This document shows positions 45,341 to 53,904 of a stretch of 64,000 nucleotides of DNA, one piece after another (position 1 is the first letter of the stretch; every line of letters begins with the position of its first letter). A model generated the notes under the pieces. The model searched no databases. It was not told the origin of the DNA and worked only from the letters and a program-made list of their open reading frames with translations. The position numbers and the translations under genes were made by a program. The stretch covers positions 1 to 64,000 of the forward strand of contig JAGWZK010000020.1 of the NCBI GenBank assembly GCA_018968885.1, read 5' to 3'. This DNA comes from Planctomycetota bacterium. GTDB lineage: Bacteria > Planctomycetota > Phycisphaerae > Phycisphaerales > UBA1924.

Positions 45341-46972
45341 TCATGCTTCGGGACGCATGAGTGGGAAGAGCACTACATCGCGGATGGTGCGCTGATTAGT
45401 GAGCAGCATGACCAGTCGGTCGATGCCCAGCCCCATGCCTCCGGCGGGGGGCATGCCGACTTTGAGGGCATTGATGAAGTCCTCATCGAGGGTGCGATAG
45501 GTGTTTTCTTCAGCGGCTTTGTCCGCGTCGAGACCACCAAGCTGCTCAGTGAACTTGGCGAGCTGCACATCTGGGTCGTTGAGCTCGGTGTAGTGGGGGG
45601 CGATCTCCATGTGACCGATGAAGAGGTCGGCACGCTCGGCAAACTTGGGGTTGGTCGGGCTGGGGCGAGTGAGTGGTGAGATCGCGGCGGGGTAGTCAGT
45701 GATAAAGGTCGGCCGCTCGGCACTGATGGACTTCTCGGCAAACTCCTCGAAAAGCTCATTGATGAGCAAGGCCTCGTCGAGCTTGGCGGCATTGTCGGGG
45801 GACATGATCTTGCGTTCCTTTGCCTCCTTGCGGCAGCGATCGATATCGCCGATGGAGAAGCCAAGGGCCTTCTCGAAGAGATCCTGATAGCGGACGCGAT
45901 CAAAGGGCTTGCCATAGTCGATCATCATGTCGCCAAAGGGGAGCCGCAGATTGACGACATCGGCGGTGGGATTGAGTTCCGCATACTCGGGCTGGCGAGC
46001 GATGTAACGGGCGGCATCGCGGATGATGGACTCGGTGAGGTCCATGACTGTCGAGCAATCGCCGAAGGCCTCGTAGGCCTCAAGCATCGTGAACTCGGGG
46101 TTGTGCTGCTTATCCAGCCCCTCGTTGCGGAAGTTGCGATTGATCTCATAGACCTTGCTCATGCCGCCAACCAGCAGACGCTTGAGGTATAGCTCCGGCG
46201 CGATGCGCAGGAAGAGGTTGATCGATAGCGCGTTCATGTGAGTGACGAAGGGACGTGCGGCGGCTCCGCCGGCGAGGGTCTGCATCATCGGGGTTTCGAC
46301 TTCGCCGAAACCACGCGATGCAAGGGTCTGTCGCACACGAGTGACGATCTTGCTGCGGAGACGAAAGACGCGGAGGCCTTCGGGGTTGGCCCAGAGATCG
46401 ACGTAACGCTGGCGATAGCGGAGCTCGACATCAGAAAGCCCGGCGTGCTTTTCGGGTGGGGGGACGAGTGACTTGGCACCGGGAGTGAGCTTGTCGGCCC
46501 ACACCGTGATCTCGCCGGTCTTGGTCTTCATCAGACGGCCATCGACGACGATGATGTCGCCAAGGTCGCTGAGTTTTGCAAATTTGAAGTCCCCTTCACT
46601 GACATCCTTCTGGCTGATCGCGACTTGCAGATCACCGGTCTCATCACGGAGATTGGCCCAGATCAGTTTTCCATTGTCGCGCAAGAGGACGATGCGTCCC
46701 GCGATGCGGACACGGGGACGCGGGTCGGAGTCCTTGGGGCCATCCTTTCCGAGTGCCTTGTGGGCTTCATCGGCCTGGCCGGAGTAGAAGGCCTTGGCTT
46801 CGGCAAGTGGAATGAGTCCTTCCACGCGGCTGCCGTAGGGATTGAGGCCCAGAGCCGCGACCAATCCCCGATTCTCGCGGCGTTGGGCTTCGAGCTTGGG
46901 CGCAGGGGCATCGGGTGCGGACTTGGGCGAGTTGGAGGTGTTGGGAGAATTCGGGGTGGCTGGGGAAGTCAT
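45341..46972 (-). CDS. lysS: lysine--tRNA ligase (class II)
   Basis: Charges tRNA-Lys. The 543-aa class II enzyme has an OB-fold N-terminal domain (RVRIAGRIVLLRDNGK near 80, LGDIIVVDGRLMKTKTGEI near 135). The catalytic core has motif 2 FRNEGLDKQHNPEFTMLE near 285 and motif 3 GMGLGIDRLVMLLTNQ near 510, ending in the classic FPLMRPE. A Pro/Ser-rich N-terminal extension of about 30 residues precedes the domain. ATG 46972 is chosen; the open frame to 47056 would run into the start of the divergent PLP gene. Confidence 0.96.
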   Translation of the reverse strand: MTSPATPNSPNTSNSPKSAPDAPAPKLEAQRRENRGLVAALGLNPYGSRVEGLIPLAEAKAFYSGQADEAHKALGKDGPKDSDPRPRVRIAGRIVLLRDNGKLIWANLRDETGDLQVAISQKDVSEGDFKFAKLSDLGDIIVVDGRLMKTKTGEITVWADKLTPGAKSLVPPPEKHAGLSDVELRYRQRYVDLWANPEGLRVFRLRSKIVTRVRQTLASRGFGEVETPMMQTLAGGAAARPFVTHMNALSINLFLRIAPELYLKRLLVGGMSKVYEINRNFRNEGLDKQHNPEFTMLEAYEAFGDCSTVMDLTESIIRDAARYIARQPEYAELNPTADVVNLRLPFGDMMIDYGKPFDRVRYQDLFEKALGFSIGDIDRCRKEAKERKIMSPDNAAKLDEALLINELFEEFAEKSISAERPTFITDYPAAISPLTRPSPTNPKFAERADLFIGHMEIAPHYTELNDPDVQLAKFTEQLGGLDADKAAEENTYRTLDEDFINALKVGMPPAGGMGLGIDRLVMLLTNQRTIRDVVLFPLMRPEA

Positions 46973-47054
46973 GGAGAGGGAGGGTAGGTGAGGGATTGGT
47001 GTTTTTTCGGCGTGAGCGGGTTCTGAATGGGGTACCGGGCCGATAGGATGGGTC

Positions 47055-48932
47055 ATGAACCACGGTCCCAGCCACAGCCAATCCTCGTCGAATCATTCCC
47101 CTGCTTTCGTTGCTGCCAAGGAAATCTCGCCGCGGCGTCGCACGAGTGAGGCATCGGATGTGGCCGGGCTGGTGAGAGAACAGTTGGAGCACTTTGGCGT
47201 TGATGCCAAGAGTGCCTACGGCCAGAAACTGGCGACCTTAGCGACGAATATTTACCAGACCAATGCGGACCTGAAGGCATTGTGGGAGTTGCACGCCGCA
47301 GAGCTGGGAAACCTGTCGCGTTTGGAGCGGGTGGAGCGGTTTGCAGCCCAGAAGTTTTTGACGTTCCAGTTGGCCAAGATCCTCGACACGTTGCAGCACC
47401 CGCAGCGGAGCACGTATCAGTCGATTGTCAACCATCCGATGCAGCGCAGCGCCAAGGGTGCGTACCCGATCTTTGACAACATCACAGCTCTCTTTGCCTC
47501 GCGGCCCGTGATCGCGCGAACCGCGACGTATATCTATGCATGCGCCGAGTGGGTGGGTGAGGCCTTTGAAGGTAAGGAAATGCTGCACTCTGTGTACAGC
47601 CGTTTGCTGAACCCGACGAGCATTTCGCTGGCCAATCAGATCGTCGATGTCGAAGCAGGGCCCTTGGCGCATGAGTATTTCGCTTGGAATTTCAACAGTG
47701 GCATGGCGGCAGTCGATGCTGTGCTGAGCCACCTGGTGGGGTATCAGGACATAGTCATGGCCAGCCGCAACGTGTACGGCGGCACGTATCAACTCATGCA
47801 CGATTGGTACGGCAAGAAATCGAATCTGGATGTCGCGGTGCATTTCTTTGATGGATACTCCGCGGCTGACTTCGTCAAGGCGTTTGATGCGATCTCAGCG
47901 CAGCACAAGGATCGCTTGGCGGCTGGGCGGCACATCTATGTGTACATCGAAAGCCCGTGCAATCCGCATGGCTACACGCTGGATGTGCCAGCGATCTGTA
48001 AAGAAGCCCACGCACGCGGCCTGACCGTGATTTGTGACTCAACGGTCGGCACGCCATTCCTGCATCGCCCCTTGCAGCGGAAGGACCCGTTGGAGCGGCC
48101 GGACTTTGTGCTGCATTCGTATACAAAGGACATCGCCGGTCACGGCGGCACCACGGCGGGCGTGGTGATCGGGCGGAATGCACGCATGTTCATCCCCAAG
48201 CACGAGTCGATGGCGTGCCCTGCGCCGGATGGAAAGATGCGGACGTATCAATGGGATGAATCCCTCTTCTGGAACGTCTACTACGTCAAGGGCGCGTTTC
48301 TCGATGCAGACAAGGCATATGAAGTGCTCACCGGCATGCACACGCTGGAGCTCCGCATGCTCCGCAAGGCGGTGAATACTCGGACGCTGGCCGAAGTGCT
48401 TGCCAGCCACCCGGATATCAACGTGAAATGTGGAGCACTTCCCGAGAGTGAGAATCACGCCATCGCGCAGAAGGTGCTTTATCTGGGCATGCCTGCCGGG
48501 CTTTTCACCATCGACTTTGAAGGCAAGGGAGGCCCAACTTCAGGTCGGGGCACCGGCTTCGGCCGCGAGGTCTTCAGCCGATTCTTTGATTGTCTGGAGC
48601 CGGCCTTCGGGCATCAGGTGTCGCTGGGTCAGCCCAACACCGTCGTGTTGTGTCCAGCGATCACCAGCCACAGCGAAATGTCCGCTGATGCCCTGCGCGA
48701 TGCTGGCATCACACCCACGACCATCCGCATCGCCGTGGGTCTGGAGGACCCCCGCACGCTGGTGGTGCACCTGATAAAAGCTGCTGAGGCCACACTCGAG
48801 CGTGTCCACCCCGGCTTTGTCGCCAAGTTTCCCTCGGCCGAAAAGATCGACGCGATCTACCGCAAGCACTTTGCCGAGGTGCATCAGAAGTACGCCGATG
48901 CCCAGGTGGGCACGGCTGACCTGATGAGGTGA
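47055..48932 (+). CDS. PLP-dependent Cys/Met-metabolism-type enzyme
   Basis: A 625-aa fold-type I pyridoxal-phosphate enzyme related to cystathionine gamma-synthase/methionine gamma-lyase. An extra N-terminal region of about 190 residues precedes the core. The core has AWNFNSGMAAVDAVL near 215, the glycine-rich cofactor region YGGTYQLMHDWYG near 239, the Asp-bearing LTVICDSTVGTPFLH near 325, and the Schiff-base lysine in LHSYTKDIAGHGGTTAG near 358. The reaction is not assignable. Divergent from lysS; only 82 bp separate the two start codons, so their promoters share that gap. Confidence 0.88.
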   Translation: MNHGPSHSQSSSNHSPAFVAAKEISPRRRTSEASDVAGLVREQLEHFGVDAKSAYGQKLATLATNIYQTNADLKALWELHAAELGNLSRLERVERFAAQKFLTFQLAKILDTLQHPQRSTYQSIVNHPMQRSAKGAYPIFDNITALFASRPVIARTATYIYACAEWVGEAFEGKEMLHSVYSRLLNPTSISLANQIVDVEAGPLAHEYFAWNFNSGMAAVDAVLSHLVGYQDIVMASRNVYGGTYQLMHDWYGKKSNLDVAVHFFDGYSAADFVKAFDAISAQHKDRLAAGRHIYVYIESPCNPHGYTLDVPAICKEAHARGLTVICDSTVGTPFLHRPLQRKDPLERPDFVLHSYTKDIAGHGGTTAGVVIGRNARMFIPKHESMACPAPDGKMRTYQWDESLFWNVYYVKGAFLDADKAYEVLTGMHTLELRMLRKAVNTRTLAEVLASHPDINVKCGALPESENHAIAQKVLYLGMPAGLFTIDFEGKGGPTSGRGTGFGREVFSRFFDCLEPAFGHQVSLGQPNTVVLCPAITSHSEMSADALRDAGITPTTIRIAVGLEDPRTLVVHLIKAAEATLERVHPGFVAKFPSAEKIDAIYRKHFAEVHQKYADAQVGTADLMR

Positions 48933-48952
48933 AGTGGATGCACTGAAATGAA

Positions 48953-50170
48953 TCAGGACGTTGGCAGGTCAAACTGCATGATGACAGCGCTGGGCAGGAT
49001 TGGATACGCCAGACGCAGGCGATAGCGAGCAAATGCTCTCAGTGGCCAATTCAGTTGCTCGCCAACATACGCGACCATCTCGTCCAGTTCCGGATAGTCA
49101 TCGCACGTGCCGGCAACCGCATCGATCGTTTGCACCGCGCACGTCACCGGCAGCAGGTCGTCAGGACGGCGCTGCGTGTGCGCACGGGTCACTCGTTCCA
49201 ACTCGCTGAAGACCAACCCCCTTGGCGTGGCAGTGCCGAGTAGTCCGGGCTCCACCAGCACTTCGTGAATCAGTACTTCAGTCGGGCGGTTGATGTGTGC
49301 GACGAGATTGGCCTGCGTGTCTCGCTCGCGCGCCAGGCGCGAGGCGAAGTTGGCAAACACCTCTCCTGTTGTCACCGTGACCGAACCGGTCTTGCCGACG
49401 GGCCATTCCTGCATTGAGTAATCCAGGTATCCATCCACGCTCGGCGTTGCTATCAACTTCGGCAACGGTGCAGAGCAGTAGGGGACCAAATAGGGGGGCT
49501 GCCCCGCTTGCGCCACTCCTGGCACAATCGATGCGCGCTGCGCCGAATCGGGCTTGTGCTCATCGCGCACACCGATCGAAAGCAAATGCCGCTTGGCCTC
49601 TGCGCGGGTGCGGCGGAGATCGATCAGGCCATTCACGATCGCGACATCGATGCGGTCCTTCTCGCTTCCCGCTCGCAATACATGCAGCACCAGACGAACC
49701 GCCAGCGTGCTGCCGAAGATGAACGTGTTGGCTTTGTACGCCTCGCGGCGGTGCTGCTCTTCCGCCGTATCGCGGCGCTCACCCGCAAGCGAATCGATCA
49801 TTAAATCCAGATTCGAGCGGTCATCTGCGTGGCGCGCGACGACCGCGTCGACGCCCGATGCCGCGGCGCGAGCGCTTGTGAGAATCGACTCGCTTGCACC
49901 CAACCCTCGAGCAGATTGCAGAAAGCTCTCAAAGCCAGCAGGGCTGGGAAGATGCTGGATCGCGGTAAGAGGATCCTCGCTCGCAAAAACCTTCCATATC
50001 TGCCACCCCAGTTTGCGAGGCAGGCCGAAGTGCCTCGCGACATCTGCGGCTTTGTTCGATGGCTGAGGAATGGCGGCCAGGATCGCGCCAATTGCTTGCC
50101 GCAGGGCAGCCACGACATCGACGAGGTCGGTTTCGAGCGTTCCCGGGGGGATGGAGGGGGCAGCACCCAT
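48953..50170 (-). CDS. unknown protein with HTH-like N-terminus, possible regulator
   Basis: A 405-aa soluble protein of no family I recognise. Residues 10-75 look helical and HTH-like: VVAALRQAIGAILAAI, then NKAADVARHFGLPRKLGWQI. The rest mixes helices and strands (GSTLAVRLVLHVLRA near 150). No signal peptide. ATG 50170 is chosen. It is divergent from the dockerin-protein run, and the gap between them carries two palindromes, one near its own possible promoter. That arrangement suggests, but does not prove, an autoregulated transcription factor for that locus. Confidence 0.65.
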   Translation of the reverse strand: MGAAPSIPPGTLETDLVDVVAALRQAIGAILAAIPQPSNKAADVARHFGLPRKLGWQIWKVFASEDPLTAIQHLPSPAGFESFLQSARGLGASESILTSARAAASGVDAVVARHADDRSNLDLMIDSLAGERRDTAEEQHRREAYKANTFIFGSTLAVRLVLHVLRAGSEKDRIDVAIVNGLIDLRRTRAEAKRHLLSIGVRDEHKPDSAQRASIVPGVAQAGQPPYLVPYCSAPLPKLIATPSVDGYLDYSMQEWPVGKTGSVTVTTGEVFANFASRLARERDTQANLVAHINRPTEVLIHEVLVEPGLLGTATPRGLVFSELERVTRAHTQRRPDDLLPVTCAVQTIDAVAGTCDDYPELDEMVAYVGEQLNWPLRAFARYRLRLAYPILPSAVIMQFDLPTS

Positions 50171-50179
50171 GAGATTGGC

Positions 50180-50208
50180 AGTATACCCAAACGCGATCCA
50201 GTCGGAAA
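50180..50208 (-). promoter_or_regulatory. possible promoter of the leftward unknown gene
   Basis: On the minus strand TATACT (50180-50185) lies 17 bases from TTTCCG (50203-50208). The -10 is good and the -35 poor. Transcription would begin only a few bases before ATG 50170, implying a nearly leaderless mRNA. Confidence 0.35.
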
Positions 50209-50209
50209 G

Positions 50210-50223
50210 TATTTCTAGAAATA
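50210..50223. promoter_or_regulatory. palindrome 1, putative operator
   Basis: A 14-bp perfect palindrome with core TTTCTAGAAA (50212-50221). It sits just upstream of the possible leftward promoter and 23 bp upstream of the rightward -35 box. Confidence 0.6.
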
Positions 50224-50245
50224 TTTGGAAATTCGATGCAATGGC

Positions 50246-50274
50246 TTGACAGCATTGCAAACAGCCGGTAATAT
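50246..50274 (+). promoter_or_regulatory. near-consensus sigma70 promoter of the dockerin-protein run
   Basis: TTGACA (50246-50251), a 17-base spacer, and TAATAT (50269-50274). It faces the five-gene secreted-protein run and gives a leader of about 105 bases before ATG 50387. Confidence 0.78.
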
Positions 50275-50288
50275 GTTTCTAGAAACAT
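50273..50288. promoter_or_regulatory. palindrome 2, putative operator over the transcription start
   Basis: A 16-bp perfect palindrome with the same TTTCTAGAAA core (50276-50285) as palindrome 1, 64 bp away centre to centre. It covers the end of the -10 box and the expected +1, a typical repressor position. Confidence 0.65.
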
Positions 50289-50386
50289 CGGTCGCCAAGA
50301 TCTTCATGTTTCGCTTGTGTTGGAGAAAATGCCAGAATTTGAGCCGCTCACCCTTGCGGCCCTCGTGTCTGGTCAAGGATTTGAGT

Positions 50387-51427
50387 ATGAACCGCAACCC
50401 AGTTCCAACTCGAATGTTCAGGACCTTGGCTGCCGGCATCTTCTGCGCCTCGGCGGCGCACGCTGGGGTTGGTCCTTTGCAACTCATCGCCAGTGATTGG
50501 GACACCAATCGCGTCACTGCATTCGATGCTGCGACTGGTGTGACTTTGCGAGATGTGGTCACCACGCGGGCCCACGGTGCTAACGCCATGGCTGGCATGA
50601 CGGTTGGTCCGGATGGGCTGACATATCTCACCGACTTTGCAACCGACGAAGTGCGGCGCTACAGCACCAAGACCGGTGCACTCATCGACACATTCATTCC
50701 CGGCGGCCTGGGCGGTTTGGATAACTCTACCGATCTGCAGTTCGGCCCCGACGGTCACTTGCTTGCCGCAAATGGTGATGCCGGCGGCCTGTTGAAGTAC
50801 CACGGCGTGACCGGCGCCTTCATGGGGCAGTTCATCGCTCCGACAGCGTGTGGCAGCGCTCGTTTCATGGCATTCTTGCCAGAAAATGCAGTCTTGGTCA
50901 CCGACTTTGGAGCTGATGTCGTTGCGCGGTTTGATGCGCTGACAGGCGCCTCGCTGGGGATGTTTGCCCCGCAGCTTGCCAACGGAAATGGCGTGACTCG
51001 CTTGGCCAATGGTGATGTGCTCATCGCCAGTTGGAGCGATGAAGTGATTCGGCGCTACTCCCCAATTGGTCAGTTTCTCTCCATCTTTGCCAGTAATATT
51101 CACTGCAATGCGGTGGTCGCCGGTCCTGATGGCTTTGTCTACGTTGCCGAAAAACGCCGCCATCGCATCGAAAAGTACAACGCGACAACCGGCCAGTTGG
51201 TTCTCACCATGGGCGAAACATTCATGCGTGATCCCTGGTGCTTGGCCTTCTACACCGATCCGTGCACTGCCGACATCAATGCAGACGGCATCGTGGATCT
51301 CTTTGACTATCTGGATTTTGTGCAGCAGTTTGCTTCCGGCGCGACCGCGGCGGATTTCAACGCTGATGGGATTGTCGATTTCTTTGACTACCTCGACTTT
51401 GTGGAGTCGTTCAGCGCCGGATGCTGA
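50387..51427 (+). CDS. secreted beta-propeller (NHL-like) protein with GC-type dockerin-like end
   Basis: A 346-aa exported protein. The signal peptide (MFRTLAAGIFCASAAHA, cleavage near residue 26) precedes a propeller of repeated blades ending in phrases such as GPDGLTYLTDFATDEVRRYS, GPDGHLLAANGDAGG and GPDGFVYVAEKRRHRIEKYN, typical of NHL/Vgb-like propellers. The last 51 residues are two EF-hand-like repeats (ADINADGIVDLFDYLDFV and ADFNADGIVDFFDYLDFV), closing with Gly-Cys. Such C-termini probably serve surface attachment or protein docking in Phycisphaerales. AAGGAT precedes ATG 50387. First gene after the strong promoter at 50246-50274. Confidence 0.85.
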   Translation: MNRNPVPTRMFRTLAAGIFCASAAHAGVGPLQLIASDWDTNRVTAFDAATGVTLRDVVTTRAHGANAMAGMTVGPDGLTYLTDFATDEVRRYSTKTGALIDTFIPGGLGGLDNSTDLQFGPDGHLLAANGDAGGLLKYHGVTGAFMGQFIAPTACGSARFMAFLPENAVLVTDFGADVVARFDALTGASLGMFAPQLANGNGVTRLANGDVLIASWSDEVIRRYSPIGQFLSIFASNIHCNAVVAGPDGFVYVAEKRRHRIEKYNATTGQLVLTMGETFMRDPWCLAFYTDPCTADINADGIVDLFDYLDFVQQFASGATAADFNADGIVDFFDYLDFVESFSAGC

Positions 51428-51485
51428 TGATTCGCAGAGTTGTTGATCTGAGTTTCTTGAACGGGTGACTGCAAGGAGTGTCCCG

Positions 51486-52775
51486 ATGGGTATCTCAATG
51501 GTTGTCTCATGCGCTGTCAAATCTTCACTCGCTCTGTGCCTGACTGCCGGTCTGGCTCAGGGGGCGATCACATTCGGACCAGCCAGCACGTTCGCTGCTG
51601 CGGAGCGTCCCGATGGCATCGCTTCTGCCGATTTCAATGGCGACGGCTTTATGGATCTGGCTGTCACAACCGACACGCCTGATCGTGTGCAGATTCGCTT
51701 GGGCAATAGCACCGGAGGATTCGGTGCCGCATCGTTGTTTGCCATGCCCTCGGGCAGCGGCCCGGGCGCTATCGCTTCGGGCGACTTTGATGGCGATGGT
51801 GATCAGGATCTGGCAATCGTTCTCAAGAACTCAGCCCGCGTCGGCATCATGAGCAACAACGGCAGTGGCTTCTTTGTCATGGGGGCTCTAAACGCGACAG
51901 GTGCAAACCCCATCGCAATCGTCGCTTCCGATCTGGATCGAGATGGTGATCTGGATCTTGTGACAGCAGATCGTGACTCCAGCACGCTTACCGTGCTTCG
52001 CAACAACGGCGCAGGTGTGTTGTCCACCTCGACGATCCCGGCAGGCGATGAGCCCAAGGGGATCGACGCAGCTGATCTGAATGGCGACACATTTCCTGAC
52101 CTAGTGTCATCGTCGAGCCGTGACCGCACGATTCGCGTGGCGATGAGTGTCGGCGGCACTGCCTTTGCAACGCCGGTAGCGTACCCAGTGGGCGTGCAGG
52201 TTCGCCCCGAAGGGATCGCGCTTGCAGATATGAACGGCGATGGCAGAACAGACATCGTCGCCTCGGCCAGTGGCAGTGGCCTGAATCAGGTGCTCACCCT
52301 TGCCCAACTCGCCGGTGGTGGATTCTCTGCTCCTGTCGCCGTGGCTACCGGTGGCCTCAATCCCAGTGCCATCCTCGCCGCAGACTTTGACCTGGATGGT
52401 GATAAAGACGTGGTCGTCGCCAATCAGGACTCTGCCAATCTCACGATCCTGACCACCACGGGCGGTGCGTTGGGCGCCGCCGCGCTCCTTGCCAGCGGCG
52501 TTTCGCCGAGCAATCTGGCCGTGGCACGTTTCAATGCGGATGGCATGGTCGATCTGGCCGTGAGCAATCGTGACAGCAACACAGTGGGTGTGTACCTGAA
52601 CGGCGGAACTCCCCCCTGCCGCGCAGATGTGAACTTCGACGGCGTGGTTGACCTCTTTGACTACCTGGACTTCGTGGCTCAATTCTCAGCTGGAACCGCC
52701 GATTTCAACGCTGATGGCATCACCGACTTCTTTGACTATCTCGACTTCGTGTCAATCTTTGCCTCTGGCTGCTGA
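51486..52775 (+). CDS. secreted FG-GAP/VCBS-repeat protein with GC-type dockerin-like end
   Basis: A 429-aa exported protein. Signal peptide SSLALCLTAGLAQGAI (to about residue 28) is followed by about seven FG-GAP/VCBS blades with calcium-binding DxDxDG loops: ADFNGDGFMDLAVTT, GDFDGDGDQDLAIV, SDLDRDGDLDLVTA, ADLNGDTFPDLVSS, ADMNGDGRTDIVAS, ADFDLDGDKDVVVA. These form an integrin-like beta-propeller. The end carries the paired FDYLDFV repeats and a terminal Gly-Cys. AAGGAG lies seven bases before ATG 51486. Follows the first propeller gene by 58 bp, so the two are likely co-transcribed, closed by the terminator at 52878. Confidence 0.9.
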   Translation: MGISMVVSCAVKSSLALCLTAGLAQGAITFGPASTFAAAERPDGIASADFNGDGFMDLAVTTDTPDRVQIRLGNSTGGFGAASLFAMPSGSGPGAIASGDFDGDGDQDLAIVLKNSARVGIMSNNGSGFFVMGALNATGANPIAIVASDLDRDGDLDLVTADRDSSTLTVLRNNGAGVLSTSTIPAGDEPKGIDAADLNGDTFPDLVSSSSRDRTIRVAMSVGGTAFATPVAYPVGVQVRPEGIALADMNGDGRTDIVASASGSGLNQVLTLAQLAGGGFSAPVAVATGGLNPSAILAADFDLDGDKDVVVANQDSANLTILTTTGGALGAAALLASGVSPSNLAVARFNADGMVDLAVSNRDSNTVGVYLNGGTPPCRADVNFDGVVDLFDYLDFVAQFSAGTADFNADGITDFFDYLDFVSIFASGC

Positions 52776-52877
52776 ACCAAAATCAAACCTCCCGATGCGG
52801 ATCGTGAAAGCACCCCCTCTGGGCGCACTCCGGAGGCGATCCGCATCGCTTTGACCCAGTCTTCACCCCCCTCAAGA

Positions 52878-52918
52878 CTGCCCCTGTCCGAGTGTTTCGG
52901 GCAGGGGTAGTTGTTTTT
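52878..52918 (+). terminator. rho-independent terminator after the FG-GAP gene
   Basis: A 14-bp stem with wobble pairs (52878-52891 with 52897-52910) is followed by TTGTTTTT. Just upstream, 52793-52804 and 52837-52848 form a second perfect 12-bp inverted repeat with a 32-base loop. Confidence 0.85.
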
Positions 52919-53047
52919 CCTTGACTTTCTCTAAATGCGACCGATAACGAGCGCGAAGATTTCCCAACGATGAATCTGGGATGACAAATCGGGTGCTGGA
53001 TTCGGCTCCGGTTCTGTTATCATGCCCCAACCATTTGGAGTCTTTGC

Positions 53048-53857
53048 ATGATGCCTTTCACCGCTGCCACAGTCGCTCTTGCAGTCATTGCCGGGACCGC
53101 GATCGCCGCGCCTTCCCGCCTTACCATCAATCAATCGCAATCGAGCGTGACGGTGACGCTGACCCTGATCGGTTCGAGTGCCACGGATTCGTCGCCAGTC
53201 TCCGGGTATTACGACGCGGTGTTCAACAGCCAAAGCGCGCCGACCACGATGGGTTTGACCGATATTCGCGCAGCCCTTACCGAGAATCTCACGCTGAACA
53301 TCAGTTTCAGCATTCTTGGCCGCTTCAATTCCAACGCCAATAACCTGGTGATTCTGTATGCCAACCCGCCGCAATTGTTTGGTCCGGTGCCGATCACCGC
53401 GGGAGCGGTCACGCTGACGGATGTGCCCACCATCACACAGGGAACGCTGGCGTACAACGCGACCGGCGTGGTGTGTTCTCAGTTGCAAAGCTCAGGCCTG
53501 TTGTGTGTCGACAACATCAATCTGGCCGATCAGGGCGTGACGAACCAGACGCAATCGGGCACGGTGGCTGTCTCCAATGGCAATGCAACGCTCAGCACAA
53601 CCTTCGACACCACATCGCCCCTCGACCCGAACAACCCCGGCCTTGGCTCCATCCGCGTCCGCGGCACCATCGTCGCCAGCGGCGCGATTCGCTGCCCCAG
53701 CGACTTTAACAACGACAACGTCGTGGACTTCTTTGATTACCTCGACTTTGTTGACGCATTCGCCGCCGGCGGTCCCAGCGCCGACTACAACGGTGACACC
53801 GTGACTGATTTCTTTGATTACCTTGACTTTGTCGCTCAGTTTGCCACTGGCTGCTGA
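53048..53857 (+). CDS. secreted protein with GC-type dockerin-like end
   Basis: A 269-aa exported protein. Signal peptide TAATVALAVIAGTAIAA (cleavage near 21) precedes a beta-rich domain of about 195 residues with no family I recognise (SSVTVTLTLIGSS, LTLNISFSILGRF, GSIRVRGTIVASG). One Cys pair (VCSQLQSSGLLC) may form a disulfide. It ends in two repeats, SDFNNDNVVDFFDYLDFV and ADYNGDTVTDFFDYLDFV, with a final Gly-Cys. Start ATG 53048. It lies after a terminator, so it probably has its own promoter or belongs with the next gene 47 bp downstream. Confidence 0.85.
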   Translation: MMPFTAATVALAVIAGTAIAAPSRLTINQSQSSVTVTLTLIGSSATDSSPVSGYYDAVFNSQSAPTTMGLTDIRAALTENLTLNISFSILGRFNSNANNLVILYANPPQLFGPVPITAGAVTLTDVPTITQGTLAYNATGVVCSQLQSSGLLCVDNINLADQGVTNQTQSGTVAVSNGNATLSTTFDTTSPLDPNNPGLGSIRVRGTIVASGAIRCPSDFNNDNVVDFFDYLDFVDAFAAGGPSADYNGDTVTDFFDYLDFVAQFATGC

Positions 53858-53904
53858 ACGTTCCCCGCATTACCCAGGTCATGCTCGTTTCAAAGGGAGG
53901 GATC

